A stretch of 64,000 bases of DNA from the NCBI GenBank assembly GCA_029243545.1, contig JAQWRV010000011.1, positions 310,001 to 374,000 of the forward strand. The letters run 5' to 3'. Origin of the DNA: Rhodospirillaceae bacterium (GTDB taxonomy: Bacteria > Pseudomonadota > Alphaproteobacteria > Rhodospirillales > Rhodospirillaceae). Of the stretch, positions 17,112 to 25,359 are shown piece after piece. Every line of letters starts with the position of its first letter. Within the stretch, counting starts at the first letter, position 1. The notes under the pieces were generated by a model. That model was not told the origin of the DNA. It ran no database searches and saw only the letters and a list, made by a program, of their open reading frames with translations. Position numbers and translations under genes: made by a program.

Positions 17112-18245
17112 TTAATAGCCAGCGTCAATATCGACGACAGACAACATTCTTTCCCCATTGACGTACCGGCGTAGGTTCTCACGCAGTACGACCCAGAACA
17201 TATCTCTGCCGGCGTCATTAAAACTGGACATGTGCGGGGTGATGAGAAGGTTGGGCGCCTCCCAAAGCGGGTGCTCCGGAGGAACCGGTTCCGGTTCCTG
17301 AACATCAAGTCCGGCACCGGCGATTGAGTTGTTCTTTAGCGCTGCAATGAGGTCGTCCGTTACCACACTGCCCCCGCGGCCTACATTGATGAAAAGGGCA
17401 GACGGCTTCATGCGAGAAAATAGAGCGGCGTCAAATAAGTTCCGTGTTGTGTCCGTTAAAGGCAGGGCATTCACAACAACGTTAGCCTGAGCAATCAGTT
17501 CAGGAAGTTCATCCGCAAGTCCAACATAGTCCACAAAACCCGGTCCCTCCCGGCTGGAATTCCGGGTTGCGATTACGCGCATGCCAAGCCCCGAAGCCAG
17601 TCGAGCTGTTTGGGTGCCAATGCCGCCGAGGCCTGTGATGAGCATGGTCTTGCTGCTCAAAGACCATAACTGGTTGGGCGGAACGGCAAACCGGTTCCAA
17701 TTTTTTTTCGACTGTTCCGCAGCGTAGTGGTCAAGCCCGCGGGCAAAGTAAAACACCATGGCCATGACATGCTCCGCAATCTGCGGCCCGGCAAGCCGTT
17801 GCATGTTGGTGATGAGGTAGTCTCCCTGTGCCACCTCAGGAATAGAGACGCATTGAGCCACCCCAGCAAATGGCACCTGAAGCCAGTGGATATTTGGTCC
17901 AGCCTTTATAATTCCAGCGCTGCAGAAACCAACGGCAGCTCTGATAGAGCCGGCATTTTTTGCAGCCGACTGCGCAGCTTCACGACCATTTTTGGCGGGA
18001 ATGAGCACTACATCGCTTGGTATTTCCTCACGAAACCAGGCCATGCGGTCAGGGCCATCGGTCCTGACAATGACCGCTCCCGGTTTCACCCAGCCCGGCA
18101 TATCGCGCACAGGCATTTCACTCTCAACTAGACCGAGTTTGGCAATGACTTCGGCCGCTTTCATTTCAGCCAAGGCAGGCTTATTCACTACTGAAAACGA
18201 GATTGTGAGGAGTGCAAAAAGACTGGCTGTGGAAAGTGCTCTCAT
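17112..18245 (-). CDS. D-2-hydroxyacid dehydrogenase with a Sec signal peptide
   Basis: NAD(P)-dependent D-isomer-specific 2-hydroxyacid dehydrogenase fold. The Rossmann motif GLGGIGTQTA, the substrate/catalytic Arg in FINVGRGGSV, the Glu region GLDVQEPEP and the catalytic His in LLITPHMSS are all present. Unusually it opens with a typical export signal (ATG 18245: basic MRA, hydrophobic core LFALLTISFSVV, cleavage-like ALA/EM). The start is backed by GGGAGT upstream; an ORF extension to 18341 lacks support. Dehydrogenases of this family are normally cytosolic. A periplasmic enzyme would need cofactor there or might have a non-redox role. It is divergent from a dead secreted VOC gene. Confidence 0.83.
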   Translation of the reverse strand: MRALSTASLFALLTISFSVVNKPALAEMKAAEVIAKLGLVESEMPVRDMPGWVKPGAVIVRTDGPDRMAWFREEIPSDVVLIPAKNGREAAQSAAKNAGSIRAAVGFCSAGIIKAGPNIHWLQVPFAGVAQCVSIPEVAQGDYLITNMQRLAGPQIAEHVMAMVFYFARGLDHYAAEQSKKNWNRFAVPPNQLWSLSSKTMLITGLGGIGTQTARLASGLGMRVIATRNSSREGPGFVDYVGLADELPELIAQANVVVNALPLTDTTRNLFDAALFSRMKPSALFINVGRGGSVVTDDLIAALKNNSIAGAGLDVQEPEPVPPEHPLWEAPNLLITPHMSSFNDAGRDMFWVVLRENLRRYVNGERMLSVVDIDAGY

Positions 18246-18347
18246 TCTCAAGACTCCCATCGGACCCGGCGTGGATATCGGCGTATCATAGAGATGGCAT
18301 CGCTTGTCTGCCATACATACGGGGCCGCATTGACAGGGCATAATGAC

Positions 18348-18866
18348 ATGAATTTTTCTCAGCCCCCCCTCATCGTAACGCTTGTGCTTTCGGGTTTTGC
18401 AAGAGCGGCAGAAGACACTCCTGTGTAGAGCCTGCTGCTACGCGCTGTCATTACAACGTGAAAACTCGAAGAATCGATTGCTTTCTATCGTGAGATTCTT
18501 GGACAAAGAGTCATACAGGAACGTGATTTTACAGCAGACGTCATTGACTGTTATATCGATGTTTCAGATAAGGGCACGTTGCGTCTCGTCGTGATGGACG
18601 GGCGCGGTGAATATCCCGGCGGTCCCATCGCTGGTGTACGTATCTCTTTTATGGGGATACTCGACGATCCCGGTGGCCCGGCCTGTAAAGATATGGATGA
18701 AAAGAAAAGCCGCCCTGGTCACCACGGCGATCCAATTCTGCCGTTCCGCGTCGGCAACATAGATAAAATTCACAAGAGATTGCTTGTGGACGGATATGAA
18801 GTGACGTTTCCACCAACCCGATCAAGTGATGAGCGCCGCTTACAGCCCTTCTCTGAGTTCAACTAA
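18348..18866 (+). pseudogene. Secreted VOC-domain gene with two in-frame stops
   Basis: A single frame from ATG 18348 gives a signal-peptide-like start (MNFSQPPLIVTLVLSGFARA). It is broken by TAG at 18426 and TGA at 18459. It then continues uninterrupted with a VOC module (KLEESIAFYREILGQ, LRLVVMDGRG, RVGNIDKIHKRLLVDGYEV) and ends at 18866 inside the tail of the convergent gene. The C-terminal half of the VOC fold is missing or replaced. It resembles the truncated VOC at 5607-5829 in layout (signal peptide plus VOC). Recent inactivation is likely, since most of the frame is intact. Confidence 0.7.
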
Positions 18867-19574
18867 CTCATAATAGGTCTGCATGTAGCCATCGACCTGA
18901 CCTTTCAGGAAGATGTAGTCGCCGTCTGTCGTGGTCCAAACGTTGTAAGGCGGATGCTCTTCAAGCAACCCCTCGACCCCGATAAATTGAAAATGATGTG
19001 CGGTAAAGGTTCCGGCGCCAACGGTAATTTCTTCATCGCGAACATAAACAATCGTTGGCGTTGCCTGGGCAATGGTGGGCCCAGTGGCGCCACGATGATC
19101 TGTCGATGAAATGAGCTGCACATAACTCTGCGGTTCACCCGGTTTGGAAAGGTCCAAGGCCGCGCAGACCCAGCCGTCGTTTTGGATGGCGTGGCCGCCA
19201 AAGCCCGGGCATTTGCCGGTGTATGGGACGCGCTGTGACATTCGCCCTTCCAGTGCCGTAACGGTTTCACATTCTGCAATACCGTTGGCGAATCGGTACC
19301 ATCCAGAGCCGCGAAACTCGTCACCCACAGAGATGCGCACGAAAGCATCGATCGGTGACCAGTCCGCATTTGCCGTGAGATGAACGAATCGCAAGACGCT
19401 TGGGCGGTCGTCTATTTCACCATGAGACATCAGAGAGCGCCGGCCATCCTTATGCCGGGTCATTGTCCAAACTTCACGGCCCCGCTCTTCATCTAACCGG
19501 TCCGGTTTTTTCGACGTATAGAGAAGGCGGCCCTTGCGGGTGACATGGTCGCGCTGGTGGTAGTCTTTGATCAT
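18840..19574 (-). CDS. Uncharacterised protein, tandem paralogue A
   Basis: A 244-aa protein with no family I can name. It is clearly paralogous to the next gene. Shared blocks are LYTSKKPDRLDEERGRE / AYTSKKPERMDHERGRE, EIDDRPSVLR / EIDDRPSVMR, ECETVTALEGRMSQR / ECETFTALEGRVSQR, DHRGATGP, ITVGAGTFTAHHFQ and EEHPPYNVWTTTDGDYIFLKG. No signal peptide or membrane helix is visible. The many beta-forming segments and closing YMQTYYELVE suggest a beta-rich, possibly ligand-binding fold. It starts 15 bp after the stop of its partner, indicating one operon. Confidence 0.72.
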   Translation of the reverse strand: MIKDYHQRDHVTRKGRLLYTSKKPDRLDEERGREVWTMTRHKDGRRSLMSHGEIDDRPSVLRFVHLTANADWSPIDAFVRISVGDEFRGSGWYRFANGIAECETVTALEGRMSQRVPYTGKCPGFGGHAIQNDGWVCAALDLSKPGEPQSYVQLISSTDHRGATGPTIAQATPTIVYVRDEEITVGAGTFTAHHFQFIGVEGLLEEHPPYNVWTTTDGDYIFLKGQVDGYMQTYYELVELREGL

Positions 19575-19589
19575 GATTACGCCCGCTCT

Positions 19590-20348
19590 CTATCCGACAG
19601 TCTTTTCATACTCGACCAGTTCGTAGTGGGTCTGCATGTACCCGGCAACGCCTCCTTTTAGGAATGTGTAATCTCCGTCCGTGGAGGTGAAGACCTCATA
19701 GGGTGGGTGTTCCTCAGGCAGATCCGTGTTGGTGGGAACCTGAAAATGGTGCGCATCAAATGTGCCTGCGCCAATAGTTATTTTTTCTTCACCCACATAG
19801 GCAAGATCCAATCGGAGCGGATACAACATTGGCCCCGTGGCGCCCCGGTGATCCGGCGAGCACAGGAGAAGTTCATCAATGCTTTGCATGCCGGGGCCAT
19901 TGCTCAGGTCGTAATGGGCAAAGTGCCAGCTGTCGCAGGCAATTGCGTGATTCTGGAACGATTTCAACGGACCGTGTTTGTGGTCCATGCGCTGCGATAC
20001 GCGGCCCTCTAGAGCCGTAAAAGTTTCGCATTCTGTGTGGGTGTCGTGAAACTTAAACCACCCTGTGCCCATGAATTTATCAGCCACAGTCAGGCGGACG
20101 AAACAATCCTGCGGCATCCAGTTCTCATCAACAGTATAGGTGGCGTCACGCATCACCGATGGACGGTCATCAATTTCCGTATGAACGCCAATGGTGCGAC
20201 CGCCCCAGCCATACTTGGTGATGGTATAGAATTCCCGGCCCCGTTCGTGATCCATGCGCTCGGGCTTCTTGGAGGTATAAGCAATAACACCACGAACGAT
20301 GGTGTGGTCTATTTGGGTAATGGGTAGGTTTGGATCGGCGTCCTTCAT
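19590..20348 (-). CDS. Uncharacterised protein, tandem paralogue B
   Basis: A 252-aa paralogue of the downstream gene (see the shared blocks there), beginning at ATG 20348 with GGGGAAAG upstream; the longer frame to 20558 is not supported. It conserves His and Asp residues in DHRGATGP, IGAGTFDAHHFQV and STDGDYTFLKGG. Neither copy has recognisable catalytic signatures. The conserved TSKKPERMDHERGRE segment near the N-terminus is unusually charged. Neighbours are a divergent YciI-like gene and a TRAP SBP, so a role in the same metabolic unit is possible but unproven. Confidence 0.72.
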   Translation of the reverse strand: MKDADPNLPITQIDHTIVRGVIAYTSKKPERMDHERGREFYTITKYGWGGRTIGVHTEIDDRPSVMRDATYTVDENWMPQDCFVRLTVADKFMGTGWFKFHDTHTECETFTALEGRVSQRMDHKHGPLKSFQNHAIACDSWHFAHYDLSNGPGMQSIDELLLCSPDHRGATGPMLYPLRLDLAYVGEEKITIGAGTFDAHHFQVPTNTDLPEEHPPYEVFTSTDGDYTFLKGGVAGYMQTHYELVEYEKTVG

Positions 20349-20456
20349 GGCTTTCCCCACTGTTTTGACGTTTCGTTGATCGATTATTAAGGGCATCATA
20401 CGCTTGACGGAAAAGTTGTCCACGGCGGCAGACATAGATGGGGCGAGACTTAAGGC

Positions 20457-20765
20457 ATGCTGTTTATTGCACGATTTGAGGACCGCCCGGCCGCACAACA
20501 TCTGCGGGTAGCAAACCAGGCTGCGCACGACGGATACGTAGAGGCTCACAAAACTCATATTCTTGTATCCGGTCCCTTGCGTCGCGACGATCTTGGAAAC
20601 CCGGTCGGCGGCCTCTGGTATATCAACGCCGACAACAGGACTGCCGCGGAGCGGTTATGTCATGAAGCGCCGTTCTGGACCGCTGGGCCCTGGGATAAGG
20701 TGACGCTTATGTGTCAACAGGCGCCAACCCACGTCTACGCCAACATGCGTATTGCCTGTCTTTAA
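20457..20765 (+). CDS. YciI-like protein
   Basis: A 102-aa ferredoxin-like alpha-beta barrel protein of the YCII family. The N-terminal strand LFIARFED, the following helix HLRVANQAAHDGYVEAH, then VSGPLRRDDLGNPVGGLWYIN and the terminal AGPWDKVTL match the family pattern. Some relatives (for example TftG) act as small dehydrochlorinases, others have no known reaction. The C-terminus is a few residues longer than usual. It ends 17 bp before the start of an SBP gene and is probably transcribed with it. Confidence 0.75.
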   Translation: MLFIARFEDRPAAQHLRVANQAAHDGYVEAHKTHILVSGPLRRDDLGNPVGGLWYINADNRTAAERLCHEAPFWTAGPWDKVTLMCQQAPTHVYANMRIACL

Positions 20766-20781
20766 AATTTGGATGCTAAAC

Positions 20782-21819
20782 ATGAATAGCCTACCCCACA
20801 GCCTCGTCTACACCACGCTCATAGCGGCTTGTTTAGCAATGCCCGTTGTGTCTGCGCAGGCTGGTGGCCCACTTACTGGCCGGGCAGCGGGCAGCGTGCC
20901 AAAGGGGTCCATTTGGGACGAGCACTGGCAGTTTCGAAAGAGCGTTCTAGTGGCGAGCCCGGAGATCGAACTTGAGTATTATCTGTATGGAGAACTCGGA
21001 AACGAAGAGAACATGGTCAACAGTTTGCGCCGGGACCGGGTCCAAATTTCCTCGTCATCTCTATGGGGTCTTTCGTCCACGATCCCAGAGGCGGCTGTCT
21101 TGTCATTGCCATATCTTTTTGAGAGCGCTGAAGAAGCCGACTATTTTTACGATTGCTGTGCCGGAGACATCATTCGTCCGTACTTAGAGCCCATCGGAAT
21201 CACATTTTTAGGCTGGTCGGAAGCTGGGTGGACCGGCTTTTATGGGCCAAAAGCTTACCTCACACCAGAGTCCGTTCGGCAAGAAAAGCTGAGAACGCCG
21301 TCCACACCGTCCGTCGCGTTGTTTTTCCAATCCCTTGACGTCGATACAGTTTTCCTCGGTATTCAAGATGTCGTGCCGGCGCTGCAGACAGGCATGGTTC
21401 AAGGCGGAGCATCGAGCCTGCCGTGGTACGCCAATGCGTTCAAAGATCATGCACCCCATTACACACTGTCTGGTCACCACTATGAGACAACGGTCATCAT
21501 GGCCTCAATGAAATGGCTGGAGAGCGCTACGCCCGTGCAGCATTCCGTCATCGATAAAGCATTCAAAGCATTTTCCACACAACGCGCCGGCGTGCGTGAA
21601 GACGCCCTGATAAAAATTGCAGGACTACGTGAAAGTGGGACCTACGTGCATGACTTAACACCTGGACAGCGCCAAAGATGGATTGCTGCGGCAACGGCCG
21701 TCCATCCTGACATTCTGCGGGATATCGGTGGCGATGCAGGACAAATTTATGCCAAAGTTCTTGAAGCGAAAGCGGAGTTCAATCTCCGCATCGGCCAAAA
21801 TGCAGCGTCACCTCCCTAA
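20782..21819 (+). CDS. TRAP-type solute-binding protein (DctP family), orphan
   Basis: Periplasmic SBP of about 346 residues with a signal peptide (LVYTTLIAACLAMPVVSAQA). The Arg of the carboxylate site is kept (EKLRTPSTPS), followed by LGIQDVVPALQTGMVQGG. The C-terminal IGGDAGQIYAKVLEAKAEF matches the subfamily shared by all five SBPs here. ATG 20782 (TTGGA upstream) was chosen over ATG 20773 and the 20752 frame start. No QM genes adjoin it. Gene order YciI, SBP, VOC repeats the SBP-VOC arrangement of 5607-6848. Confidence 0.88.
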   Translation: MNSLPHSLVYTTLIAACLAMPVVSAQAGGPLTGRAAGSVPKGSIWDEHWQFRKSVLVASPEIELEYYLYGELGNEENMVNSLRRDRVQISSSSLWGLSSTIPEAAVLSLPYLFESAEEADYFYDCCAGDIIRPYLEPIGITFLGWSEAGWTGFYGPKAYLTPESVRQEKLRTPSTPSVALFFQSLDVDTVFLGIQDVVPALQTGMVQGGASSLPWYANAFKDHAPHYTLSGHHYETTVIMASMKWLESATPVQHSVIDKAFKAFSTQRAGVREDALIKIAGLRESGTYVHDLTPGQRQRWIAAATAVHPDILRDIGGDAGQIYAKVLEAKAEFNLRIGQNAASPP

Positions 21820-21840
21820 CGGCAGAGAAACGTCTCAACA

Positions 21841-22227
21841 ATGCCAGAAGAATCCATCCTTAAACGCTTTGCTGCGGCCAGGGTATTTGTGTCCAACGTG
21901 GACAAGGCGGCTCGCTTCTACGGTGATACGCTGGGGCTGACGATATCTGTAGAGTCGGTTCAGTCAGTAATTTTTACCCTCCAAAATATGGACCTCATTA
22001 TCGAACAAGCTGACCCAACCAACCCTGAGGGGGCGGAGATGATAGGCCGTTTTACGGCGCTGTCTTTCGCGGTAGAAGATTGCCAATCCGCCGTCGGCCT
22101 ACTAACGGGCAAGAATGTGCAGTTTCTGGCGCCTGCACAGAAGCAAGCCTGGGGCGGTTTTGTTGCCCATTTTCTTGATCCGGAAGGTAACGTGCTGACC
22201 TTGGTAGAGCATCCAAAGGAAGGGTAA
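21841..22227 (+). CDS. Small VOC-family protein
   Basis: A 128-aa single-domain glyoxalase/bleomycin-resistance-type protein. It has the two beta-alpha-beta-beta-beta modules: AARVFVSNVDKAARFYGDTLGL with MDLIIEQ, then FTALSFAVEDCQSAV with HFLDPEGNVLTLVE. The second-module Glu is present; the first-module metal ligand position is not His, so metal dependence is unclear. Such proteins dimerise to form active sites for lyase, dioxygenase or binding roles. It starts 21 bp after the SBP stop and is probably co-transcribed. No signal peptide, unlike the dead VOC genes nearby. Confidence 0.8.
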   Translation: MPEESILKRFAAARVFVSNVDKAARFYGDTLGLTISVESVQSVIFTLQNMDLIIEQADPTNPEGAEMIGRFTALSFAVEDCQSAVGLLTGKNVQFLAPAQKQAWGGFVAHFLDPEGNVLTLVEHPKEG

Positions 22228-22542
22228 GTTATTTCATTAGAAATAATTGTATCCAATTTAGTTTGTCCGAGCGTCTATAAATCGCTGGGGTCTATCGAGA
22301 ACGTGAATCGATTGAGGGGGGTGAAGGTTTTAGCGGGCAGTGCTGATAGGGCAGTAGTCTGGAGGGTGCGAAGTTTTGAGAAGAGCCTCAGGCATCCCTT
22401 CCGCCCGGGGAGTTTGAATGTCTAGCGTGGGTGCAAGTATATGCAGCGAAAGTTGTTATTGCATCTGAGCAGGGGTATAGGCGGCGGGTGCAAAGGTATT
22501 AGGCCATCCACTGGTGCAAAATTGTGCAGCGCGCCTCTTTAC
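22228..22542. other. Gap between VOC gene and amidase, no gene seen
   Basis: These 315 bp lie between two convergent genes. I see no open frame with a ribosome site, no strong hairpin with a T-run and no recognisable repeat. The sequence is G-rich on the plus strand. Confidence 0.5.
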
Positions 22543-23919
22543 TCAAGTGTTCTGCGTGTTCTCAAATGCAGCGCCAATCTGTAGCGAAGTTACTTCTTCC
22601 CGCTTGGGTGTGACAATCTGTAGGCCAAGTGGAAGGCCGTCTGTCGTTATTCCCATTGGCACACTCAAAGCAGGGCAGCCTGCGTAGTTCGCAAAAGCTG
22701 TAAAAGTAGTAATTGTCTTTGGCATTTCGTCATCGAACGAGAAGGCAGGGATCGGTGTGGTCGGCGTAACAAGCGCATCGACTTTACTAAAGAGGTGCCG
22801 TGCCACAGGCCGGACTTCCTCGATGATTCGCGTAGCTTTCGCTAACTTCGGCGCAGTTTGTGAAATACCAAAATCAATACCTGATCTGAAAGTGCGCGTA
22901 AATCCCTCTGGATGATTGTTCAGCATTTCCGCATGGATATTGGCGAGGTCGGCCTCTATGAGCAGAAGAGCTTTTGGCCGCACAAGAGCGGGGTCATACC
23001 CTTCCCAAGGGACAGGAATAAGGTGAGCGCCCGCCGCTTTAAGAGTTTCAAGTGCGGCCGCGTAGGCCGCTGCCATTGCGGGTGCAACGGTATCCCCAGC
23101 CACCGAGGCAAGGTCTTCAAAGTACCCGATCTTGAGAGCGCTGAGAGATGATGGCGCGTTTTGCGCAACTGAAAAATCGTTAGGCCCGTGCCGTCCCGAC
23201 GGATCATCGGGGTCAAACCCAGCCATGCCGTCCAAGAGCAGTGATAAATCAGACGCAGAGCGCGCCATTGGGCCGACATGATCAAGGGCGTAGGCCAATG
23301 GCATCACACCACGTGTGCTGACCAGTCCATACGTGGGCTTAAGTCCGGCTATTCCACAAAAAGAGGCGGGTATGCGCACGGAGCCCAAAGTGTCGGTTCC
23401 CAAGGCACCGGCACATAAACCAGCCGCCAAGGCTGCGCCAGCGCCGCCAGAAGAGCCGCCTGGCGTGAACCCCAATTTGTGGGGATTCTGACAAAACCCG
23501 TAGGCTTCATTGGCGGTCGTCGCCCCATGCGCGCCTTCGTGCAGGTTCAGCTTGCCCAAAATAACGGCGCCCGCTTCGCGCAAGCGCCGCACCACATCTG
23601 AATCTTCCTTTGGAACGTTGTCGCGGTATGCCTCTATGCCGCCCGTCGTTGGAATACCCGCGACATCGATATTGTCTTTAAGCGCAATAGGAATGCCGTC
23701 AAGCGGGCCCAAGCACGCGCCATTGGCGCGCCGCTCATCTGAGTGATTGGCTTGGTTGAGGGCAAGGTCATCAGTAACGGTAATGAATGCCCGCAGCATG
23801 TCGTTTTGGGCCGTGATTTGATCCAGGTAAAAACGTGCTGCTTCGACCGCGCTCACGCTTTTGCTGCTCAACGCCTGGGACAGGCCAGCAATTCCGAGAG
23901 ATGCGATTTCTTTACTCAT
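22543..23919 (-). CDS. Amidase-signature-family hydrolase
   Basis: A 458-aa Ser-cisSer-Lys hydrolase cleaving C-N bonds of amides. Lys81 lies in IALKDNIDVAG, the serine loop is GGSSGGAGAAL (156-157) and the nucleophile is Ser180 in GTDTLGSVRIPAS, followed by CGIAGLKPTYG. The usual Gly before the nucleophile's Gly-Ser pair is Leu here (DTLGS instead of DTGGS), a local change near the oxyanion hole. It is the last gene of a minus-strand run with a PaaK-like CoA ligase and an acyl-CoA dehydrogenase, so amide release, CoA activation and oxidation of one compound would fit. GatA is unlikely: no GatB or GatC is nearby. Confidence 0.9.
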   Translation of the reverse strand: MSKEIASLGIAGLSQALSSKSVSAVEAARFYLDQITAQNDMLRAFITVTDDLALNQANHSDERRANGACLGPLDGIPIALKDNIDVAGIPTTGGIEAYRDNVPKEDSDVVRRLREAGAVILGKLNLHEGAHGATTANEAYGFCQNPHKLGFTPGGSSGGAGAALAAGLCAGALGTDTLGSVRIPASFCGIAGLKPTYGLVSTRGVMPLAYALDHVGPMARSASDLSLLLDGMAGFDPDDPSGRHGPNDFSVAQNAPSSLSALKIGYFEDLASVAGDTVAPAMAAAYAAALETLKAAGAHLIPVPWEGYDPALVRPKALLLIEADLANIHAEMLNNHPEGFTRTFRSGIDFGISQTAPKLAKATRIIEEVRPVARHLFSKVDALVTPTTPIPAFSFDDEMPKTITTFTAFANYAGCPALSVPMGITTDGLPLGLQIVTPKREEVTSLQIGAAFENTQNT

Positions 23920-23949
23920 ACGACTCTCTTGGTCATGGTCATCTCTGGA

Positions 23950-25344
23950 CTAGTTAAATCGTTCGTCGGCGAGGCGTTTCGGCTTCTGGCGTTTGTCGAC
24001 CTCTGTTAAATCCACTAACGCGCCGGGTTTGTGCAACTCAACAGGCATTTCCACGCCGATACGGGATTTTATCAAGGCTTTGAAGGCCTTCTCTAACTCT
24101 GGCGACGGCTCGGCTGTGATTTCTGCCATAACGATCATGTCGTCACGGCCGTGATCGTCGCGGACGGCCCGGCAGAAAAATTCGCCGTTGAATTCGGATC
24201 GTTCCACCAACACACCGCCAATGCCATGGGGAAAGACATTAATACCGCGCAGCTTGACCATGTTGTCGGACCGCCCAAAAATGCCCTGCATGCGCTTGAA
24301 CACCAGCCCGGTGTCATTGGCGCCGGTGTGGAAGGCGGAGACATCATGGGTGTTAAAACGGATCATGGGATAAAGGTCGTCTTTGAACAGCACCGTATTG
24401 ATGACATCGCCCTGTTCACCGTCCGGCAGTAGAGCGCCCGTGTCCACGTCGGCAATTTCAACATAATGGGCATCTTCCCACACATGCATGCCGGTGTGAT
24501 CAGGGCCTTCCGCGCAGATGGTGCCGGTGTCACCGACGCCGTACCAATCAAAAGTTTCTGCGCCACCCCACAGCCGGGAAATCTCATCGCGGTCCTCGCG
24601 GCCGAAATGGCCAGAGATCATGCGAATGGGTATATCCCGACCTGGCACGAGCCCTTCTTCAGCGGCGACGGCGGCAAGTTTGCGCAGGTAATCGACAAAG
24701 CCGACAATCACCGTTGTTTTGAATCGGTTCATAATATGAACTTGTTGCACGGACCGCGTTTCAACGCCTGTTCCTGCTGAACAAAAAATAGCATTGGTAA
24801 AGTGAAGGACCGCTTCGCGCATGTAATGGCCCGCGTTGACCATGCCGTGCCCATAGATCGAATGCACGACGTCTGACCCTTTAAGGCCTTGAAACAGATA
24901 GGCCCGCGCGACGAGCAGGTTTTGAATCTCGCGGGTTTTTGGGCTGAACAGCAGCACTTGCGGTGTGCCGGTGGTGCCCGAAGTGGTGTGCATCACTGCC
25001 GGCATGTGGTCGTCGTTGGAAAAGTCTGTGCCGGAAAATTCTCCGAATGGCGGCTTCACTGCGATGGACTCCATCAGGTCGGCTTTGCCGAACGGTGGAA
25101 TCTTGGTGATGTCGTCCAGCGACTTGATATCGCCTGGCTCAAGCCCCACAGCGCCCCAATGCCGTTGATAAAAGGGTATCTCCCACGCCCGTTTTACACA
25201 CTTAAGGAAGCGGGCTTCTTGTAGGTCATGCAGTGCGTCCCGGCTCATGTTGGTAAAGGCGGGTAGAAAATCATCGCCGATGGGGTGGTCCGTTAACATC
25301 TGGTCGATGTCGAACCCAGCGAAATAGGGTGGGCGCGTTACCAT
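23950..25344 (-). CDS. Phenylacetate-CoA ligase-like (PaaK-type) AMP-forming enzyme
   Basis: A 464-aa adenylate-forming enzyme making acyl- or aryl-CoA from a carboxylate, ATP and CoA. The P-loop is TTSGTTGTP (about 120-128). Also visible are the aromatic/adenine segment DWYGVGDTGT, the hinge and ribose-binding region YPMIRFNTHDVS and FGRSDNMVKLRGINVFP. The length and the VKLRGINVFP block match the PaaK branch rather than long-chain ligases. It lies 30 bp upstream of the amidase and 15 bp downstream of the dehydrogenase, so the three form one operon. The exact acid is not predictable. Confidence 0.88.
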   Translation of the reverse strand: MVTRPPYFAGFDIDQMLTDHPIGDDFLPAFTNMSRDALHDLQEARFLKCVKRAWEIPFYQRHWGAVGLEPGDIKSLDDITKIPPFGKADLMESIAVKPPFGEFSGTDFSNDDHMPAVMHTTSGTTGTPQVLLFSPKTREIQNLLVARAYLFQGLKGSDVVHSIYGHGMVNAGHYMREAVLHFTNAIFCSAGTGVETRSVQQVHIMNRFKTTVIVGFVDYLRKLAAVAAEEGLVPGRDIPIRMISGHFGREDRDEISRLWGGAETFDWYGVGDTGTICAEGPDHTGMHVWEDAHYVEIADVDTGALLPDGEQGDVINTVLFKDDLYPMIRFNTHDVSAFHTGANDTGLVFKRMQGIFGRSDNMVKLRGINVFPHGIGGVLVERSEFNGEFFCRAVRDDHGRDDMIVMAEITAEPSPELEKAFKALIKSRIGVEMPVELHKPGALVDLTEVDKRQKPKRLADERFN

Positions 25345-25359
25345 AGTACGGAGGCGCCT

